Source: Lachnospiraceae bacterium (lineage in GTDB: Bacteria > Bacillota_A > Clostridia > Lachnospirales > Lachnospiraceae). Taken from it: a stretch of 7,741 nt of DNA. This document shows, piece by piece, positions 6,110 to 7,741 of the stretch. How positions within the stretch are numbered: position 1 is the first letter of the stretch; every line of letters starts with the position of its first letter. The stretch lies in contig JAFXWR010000273.1 in NCBI GenBank assembly GCA_017542725.1, forward strand, positions 1-7,741. The letters are read 5' to 3'. Both the position numbers and the translations under genes were made by a program. The notes beneath the pieces were generated by a model. It was not told the DNA's origin, did not search any database, and was given only the letters and a program-made list of their open reading frames with translations.

Positions 6110-6784
6110 TTATATTCTCTTTTTACTAATAGACTTTAAGAATGTTTTAGTCAATTCTTTAGGTTTATAGAAAAACTTCTTTTCAGAAGAATTTAGTTCA
6201 TTTTTAGATTTTTTAATATTTAATAATTCCAATGTACAAATAAAATCAGCGACTTGTAGCAATTTATAGTTTTGAGGATTGGCTTTTCTAAATTCAATAT
6301 GTGGAAAGTGTACTGAGAATATGGCATTCAAAATACTACTGAGTTCTATTTGACCATTATCGTAATATACTATTAGTTTGTCGTATTTATCAAATAAAAA
6401 TTTGAGTTCATCTATTTTTTGTGTAATCTTTTTGCTTAGTTCTCCAGATAACTTTATTTTATCAAAAGATTTAGCTTTCTCAATAGTTATACTGAAATGG
6501 TTTATTGAAATTGAATTTATAAAGTTAAGCATAGAATATGCAAATTTTCGTCTTTCGTCAATTGTTAATGTAGAAAATATTGCTTCGCGGCGTATAATTG
6601 GACCTAGATGTATATATTCAATATTAGAGTCAATGTTTAATAGCTTATTATTTAATTTGCTAATTTCTTCATCCAAATTTATACTTTGGCTATGTAATAC
6701 AAAAGTAACAATATAATTTATAGAATTTTTATCAAATGGACCAAAGTCTCCAGATTCATCAATGAATATACTTAGTTCTTTCAT
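6110..6784 (-). CDS. DUF3800 family protein
   Basis: This protein of unknown function is 224 aa. I assign it to DUF3800 from the N-terminal IFIDESGDFG (6-15), the IHLGPIIRRE block (58-67), YYDNGQ (140-145) and QVADF (177-181), the order expected of the family. The acidic residues Asp9, Glu10, Asp142 and Asp180 recall an RNase-H-like nuclease centre, but that is speculation. The start is ATG at 6784, with GAGGT 5 nt upstream. The frame stays open to 7030, but the extra 82 residues would be translated from the structured repeats and promoters, so I reject them. The C-terminus is Lys-rich. It converges on the recombinase gene with 1 nt between stop codons. Transcription probably comes from the 6862-6889 promoter through a structured leader. 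Confidence 0.85.
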   Translation of the reverse strand: MKELSIFIDESGDFGPFDKNSINYIVTFVLHSQSINLDEEISKLNNKLLNIDSNIEYIHLGPIIRREAIFSTLTIDERRKFAYSMLNFINSISINHFSITIEKAKSFDKIKLSGELSKKITQKIDELKFLFDKYDKLIVYYDNGQIELSSILNAIFSVHFPHIEFRKANPQNYKLLQVADFICTLELLNIKKSKNELNSSEKKFFYKPKELTKTFLKSISKKRI

Positions 6785-6802
6785 TTTTACCTCTAATAAA
6801 AT

Positions 6803-6855
6803 GGCGAGGAATTCTCCCCGCCTACGGTGGTCCAAAGAGCTTAATGCCCAGACCC
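6803..6855 (-). ncRNA. Structured leader RNA of the DUF3800 gene, proximal copy
   Basis: Read on the minus strand, it starts at the predicted transcription start (G6855). Stem A pairs GGUCU (6854-6850) with GGACC (6833-6829), and GGGC (6849-6846) with GCUC (6840-6837). The loop is AUUAA and a UUU bulge sits on the 3' side. After the linker ACCGUA comes stem B, GGCGGGGA (6822-6815) with UCCUCGCC (6810-6803), 8 bp including one G-U, loop GAAU. AUUUUAUU and the DUF3800 ribosome site follow, so stem B may act as an attenuator. Several Rfam RNA motifs are known next to DUF3800 genes, and this is probably one of them or a relative. Confidence 0.65.
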
Positions 6856-6861
6856 AATTGT

Positions 6862-6889
6862 ATTCTACCATATAATTAACAATTGTCAA
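6862..6889 (-). promoter_or_regulatory. Promoter of the DUF3800 leader RNA, proximal
   Basis: On the minus strand the -35 is a perfect TTGACA (6889-6884) and the -10 is TAGAAT (6867-6862), with a 16-nt spacer ending in an extended TGG. The predicted start, 7 nt downstream, is G6855, the first G of the structured RNA. It is the strongest-looking minus-strand promoter in the window. Confidence 0.75.
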
Positions 6890-6906
6890 GCAAAAATGTA
6901 TATTTT

Positions 6907-6933
6907 GAAAATATGAAAATATTTGGAAAATAT
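6907..6933 (+). repeat. Three short GAAAATAT direct repeats
   Basis: GAAAATAT occurs at 6907-6914, 6915-6922 and 6926-6933, between the two DUF3800 RNA modules. On the minus strand the tract follows the distal RNA. It may be a UP-type or regulator-binding tract upstream of the proximal promoter, or simple AT-rich DNA. Confidence 0.35.
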
Positions 6934-6945
6934 TCAAAAAGCAAT

Positions 6946-6994
6946 GGCGGAGATTCTCCCCGCCTATGGTGGGACTAAGGCGTTCGCCAGCCCC
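6946..6994 (-). ncRNA. Structured RNA upstream of the DUF3800 gene, distal copy
   Basis: This second copy of the leader fold begins at G6994. Stem A pairs GGGGCU (6994-6989) with AGUCCC (6976-6971); an inner GGC/GCC closes the loop GAAC, and a UU bulge sits on the 3' side. The linker ACCAUA leads to stem B, GGCGGGGA (6964-6957) with UCUCCGCC (6953-6946), 8 bp with one G-U and loop GAA. The G-U lies at a different stem position than in the proximal copy. Five nt after stem B come five U, a weak terminator, so it could be a separate RNA of about 60 nt or read through to the gene. Confidence 0.6.
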
Positions 6995-7000
6995 AACATT

Positions 7001-7030
7001 AATATAATAGTATATTTCACAAAAAGTCAA
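7001..7030 (-). promoter_or_regulatory. Promoter of the distal DUF3800-associated RNA
   Basis: On the minus strand the -35 is TTGACT (7030-7025) and the best -10 is TATATT (7006-7001), with an 18-nt spacer. The predicted start 7 nt downstream is G6994, again the first base of the RNA fold. TTATAT with a 17-nt spacer is an alternative -10. The -10, start and fold are spaced as in the proximal module. Confidence 0.6.
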
Positions 7031-7080
7031 GAACTAAGAGAAAGGTGGATAGTGTCTGCGAAAATAGTGTGGATGTGTAG

Positions 7081-7103
7081 GACATAATATTAATTATGTC
7101 TAT
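7081..7103. repeat. Palindromic site, left arm of a 22-nt inverted repeat pair
   Basis: GACATAAT-ATTA-ATTATGTC (7081-7100) is itself an 8-bp palindrome with a 4-nt centre. The 22 nt at 7082-7103 recur exactly in inverted orientation at 7246-7267. The pair brackets the promoter of the downstream membrane-protein gene and could be two binding sites for a dimeric regulator. Confidence 0.65.
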
Positions 7104-7164
7104 AAAATATCGCTATACAAACATCAATATTTATCCCTATTGCTTTAATTGACCATCAAAATAA

Positions 7165-7184
7165 TCATTTTATGAATAAAATGA
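7165..7184. repeat. Perfect palindrome between the inverted repeats
   Basis: TCATTTTAT-GA-ATAAAATGA is a perfect 9-bp inverted repeat with a 2-nt centre, 20 bases upstream of the TTGCAT -35-like hexamer. The short spacer suits a protein-binding operator better than an RNA hairpin. Its sequence differs from that of the flanking pair. Confidence 0.55.
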
Positions 7185-7203
7185 CATATGCTATTTCAAA
7201 ATA

Positions 7204-7232
7204 TTGCATATTAAATTAGAATTTGTTATAAT
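7204..7232 (+). promoter_or_regulatory. Promoter of the membrane-protein gene
   Basis: A consensus TATAAT (7227-7232) has an extended TG at 7224-7225. A weak -35, TTGCAT (7204-7209), lies 17 nt upstream. Transcription would start near 7239, leaving a leader of about 85 nt. The palindrome at 7246-7267 sits just downstream of the start, a typical repressor position. Confidence 0.65.
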
Positions 7233-7245
7233 TATATTAATTTAA

Positions 7246-7267
7246 ATAGACATAATTAATATTATGT
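7246..7267. repeat. Palindromic site, right arm of the 22-nt inverted repeat pair
   Basis: It is the exact reverse complement of 7082-7103; the palindrome reads GACATAAT-TAAT-ATTATGT(A). The arms are separated by 142 nt. No matching target-site duplication is seen outside them, so a small transposon is less likely than paired operators. Confidence 0.65.
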
Positions 7268-7323
7268 ATTGTATTAAGTTTAATAGAAATATTATTAAAT
7301 TAAAATGATGTTAGGTGATTAAA

Positions 7324-7741
7324 ATGTTTAGAGCGATAAAAGAATATTTAAAAAAAATAATACCTTCTAAAGAAAGTTATAAGCAGAAAGTGATTGCCAA
7401 TAATAAAAAGAATAACGGAATTATTATAGGCATAATCATAATACTGTTAATTATACTTATGGGAATGGTTATTTGGTGTTATATGTGTAAACCAAAAATT
7501 TACGAATATGTTGGAATGATTTATTTATTCTTATTATTACTAGTTCTATTTTTTTACTTTATAACATATTTATGCTCGTGCGAATTCAATTATTATTTTT
7601 TCATTGCTATAATGTGTTTAATATTAATCCCATTATCTCCGATGTATTTACTAACAATTCAATATGAAAAAAAATTTAAGTTAAATGTAATTAGTATATG
7701 GGATCCAGTTGTATTTATAGCCTTGACTTTAATTCTTGCTG
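7324..7741 (+). CDS. Multi-pass membrane protein, 3'-truncated by the window end
   Basis: I do not recognise this protein. The frame is open from ATG 7324 to the last base (139 codons visible, no stop). A good Shine-Dalgarno, AGGTGAT (7313-7319), lies 4 nt upstream. Residues 1-32 are a basic, Lys-rich cytoplasmic-looking tail (YLKKIIPSKESYKQK). Hydrophobic segments follow at about 33-53, 62-84 and 90-112, and a fourth begins near 126 and runs off the window. Cysteines occur at 52, 55, 84 and 86. A topology with the N-terminus inside is likely by the positive-inside rule. Codon use is AT-rich like its neighbours. It has its own promoter and palindromic control region, so it is probably the start of a new transcription unit. 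Confidence 0.75.
   Translation, partial: MFRAIKEYLKKIIPSKESYKQKVIANNKKNNGIIIGIIIILLIILMGMVIWCYMCKPKIYEYVGMIYLFLLLLVLFFYFITYLCSCEFNYYFFIAIMCLILIPLSPMYLLTIQYEKKFKLNVISIWDPVVFIALTLILA

Noticed and set aside
6378..6716. Plus-strand open frame of 112 codons opposite the DUF3800 gene.
   Set aside because: It is the antisense of a recognisable protein-coding region, and I see no ribosome-binding site or family match.
6785..7030. N-terminal extension of 82 residues on the DUF3800 gene from an upstream in-frame start at 7030.
   Set aside because: It would translate through both promoters and the structured RNA repeats. ATG 6784 has a well-placed GAGGT and begins the recognisable domain.
7031..7080. 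G-rich stretch with repeated AGTGT as a possible small gene or regulatory RNA.
   Set aside because: No open frame of useful length, no stable hairpin and no promoter pairing could be supported.
7082..7267. A complete MITE with 22-bp terminal inverted repeats.
   Set aside because: No target-site duplication is visible outside the arms, and each arm is itself palindromic, which fits operators better. It is kept only as an alternative.

Overview
The window is AT-rich (roughly one third G+C by eye). It has Gram-positive style Shine-Dalgarno sites, a lipoprotein-anchored solute-binding protein, and a short stand-alone tyrosine recombinase of a type I associate with Clostridia, especially Lachnospiraceae. 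I infer a low-GC Firmicute of class Clostridia. The family is a guess, since no rRNA or other marker is present.

Bases 1-5160 look like one arginine-related operon on the + strand. An extended -10 promoter abuts a tandem pair of ArgR-box-like sites. These precede a complete polar amino-acid ABC importer (lipoprotein, permease, ATPase; gaps of 1-2 nt), then argG and argH, the last two enzymes of arginine synthesis, and a strong intrinsic terminator. Uptake and synthesis under one ArgR-type operator suggests the importer carries arginine or a close relative, but the substrate is inferred.

Bases 5160-6108 hold a tyrosine recombinase with a complete catalytic set. It runs tail to tail, 1 nt apart, into a minus-strand DUF3800 gene (6110-6784). 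Upstream of the DUF3800 gene lie two copies of a promoter plus structured-RNA module. Each copy has its own -35/-10 and a predicted start at the first G of a two-hairpin RNA. Substitutions between copies keep the pairing, and A/C mismatches on the + strand become G-U pairs in the minus-strand RNA. I read this as a tandem DUF3800-associated structured RNA.

A second pattern crosses several genes. A short hairpin repeat, GGGC-GA-GY-NNN-RC-GA-GCCC, occurs five times. One copy is intergenic (before argG), one is inside argH and three are inside the recombinase. The coding copies lie where these proteins appear longer than their families and are all read in the frame ending ..EP. The hairpin contains a symmetric tandem G-A mismatch, and the pair closing its loop covaries (T-A or C-G). 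Units can stand in tandem with a 27-28 nt period. The closest analogy I know is the Rickettsia palindromic elements that insert in-frame into genes.

The right end (7031-7741) has a palindrome-rich regulatory region with 22-nt inverted repeats 142 nt apart and a consensus extended -10 promoter. It drives an unrecognised multi-pass membrane protein that is cut off by the window edge.
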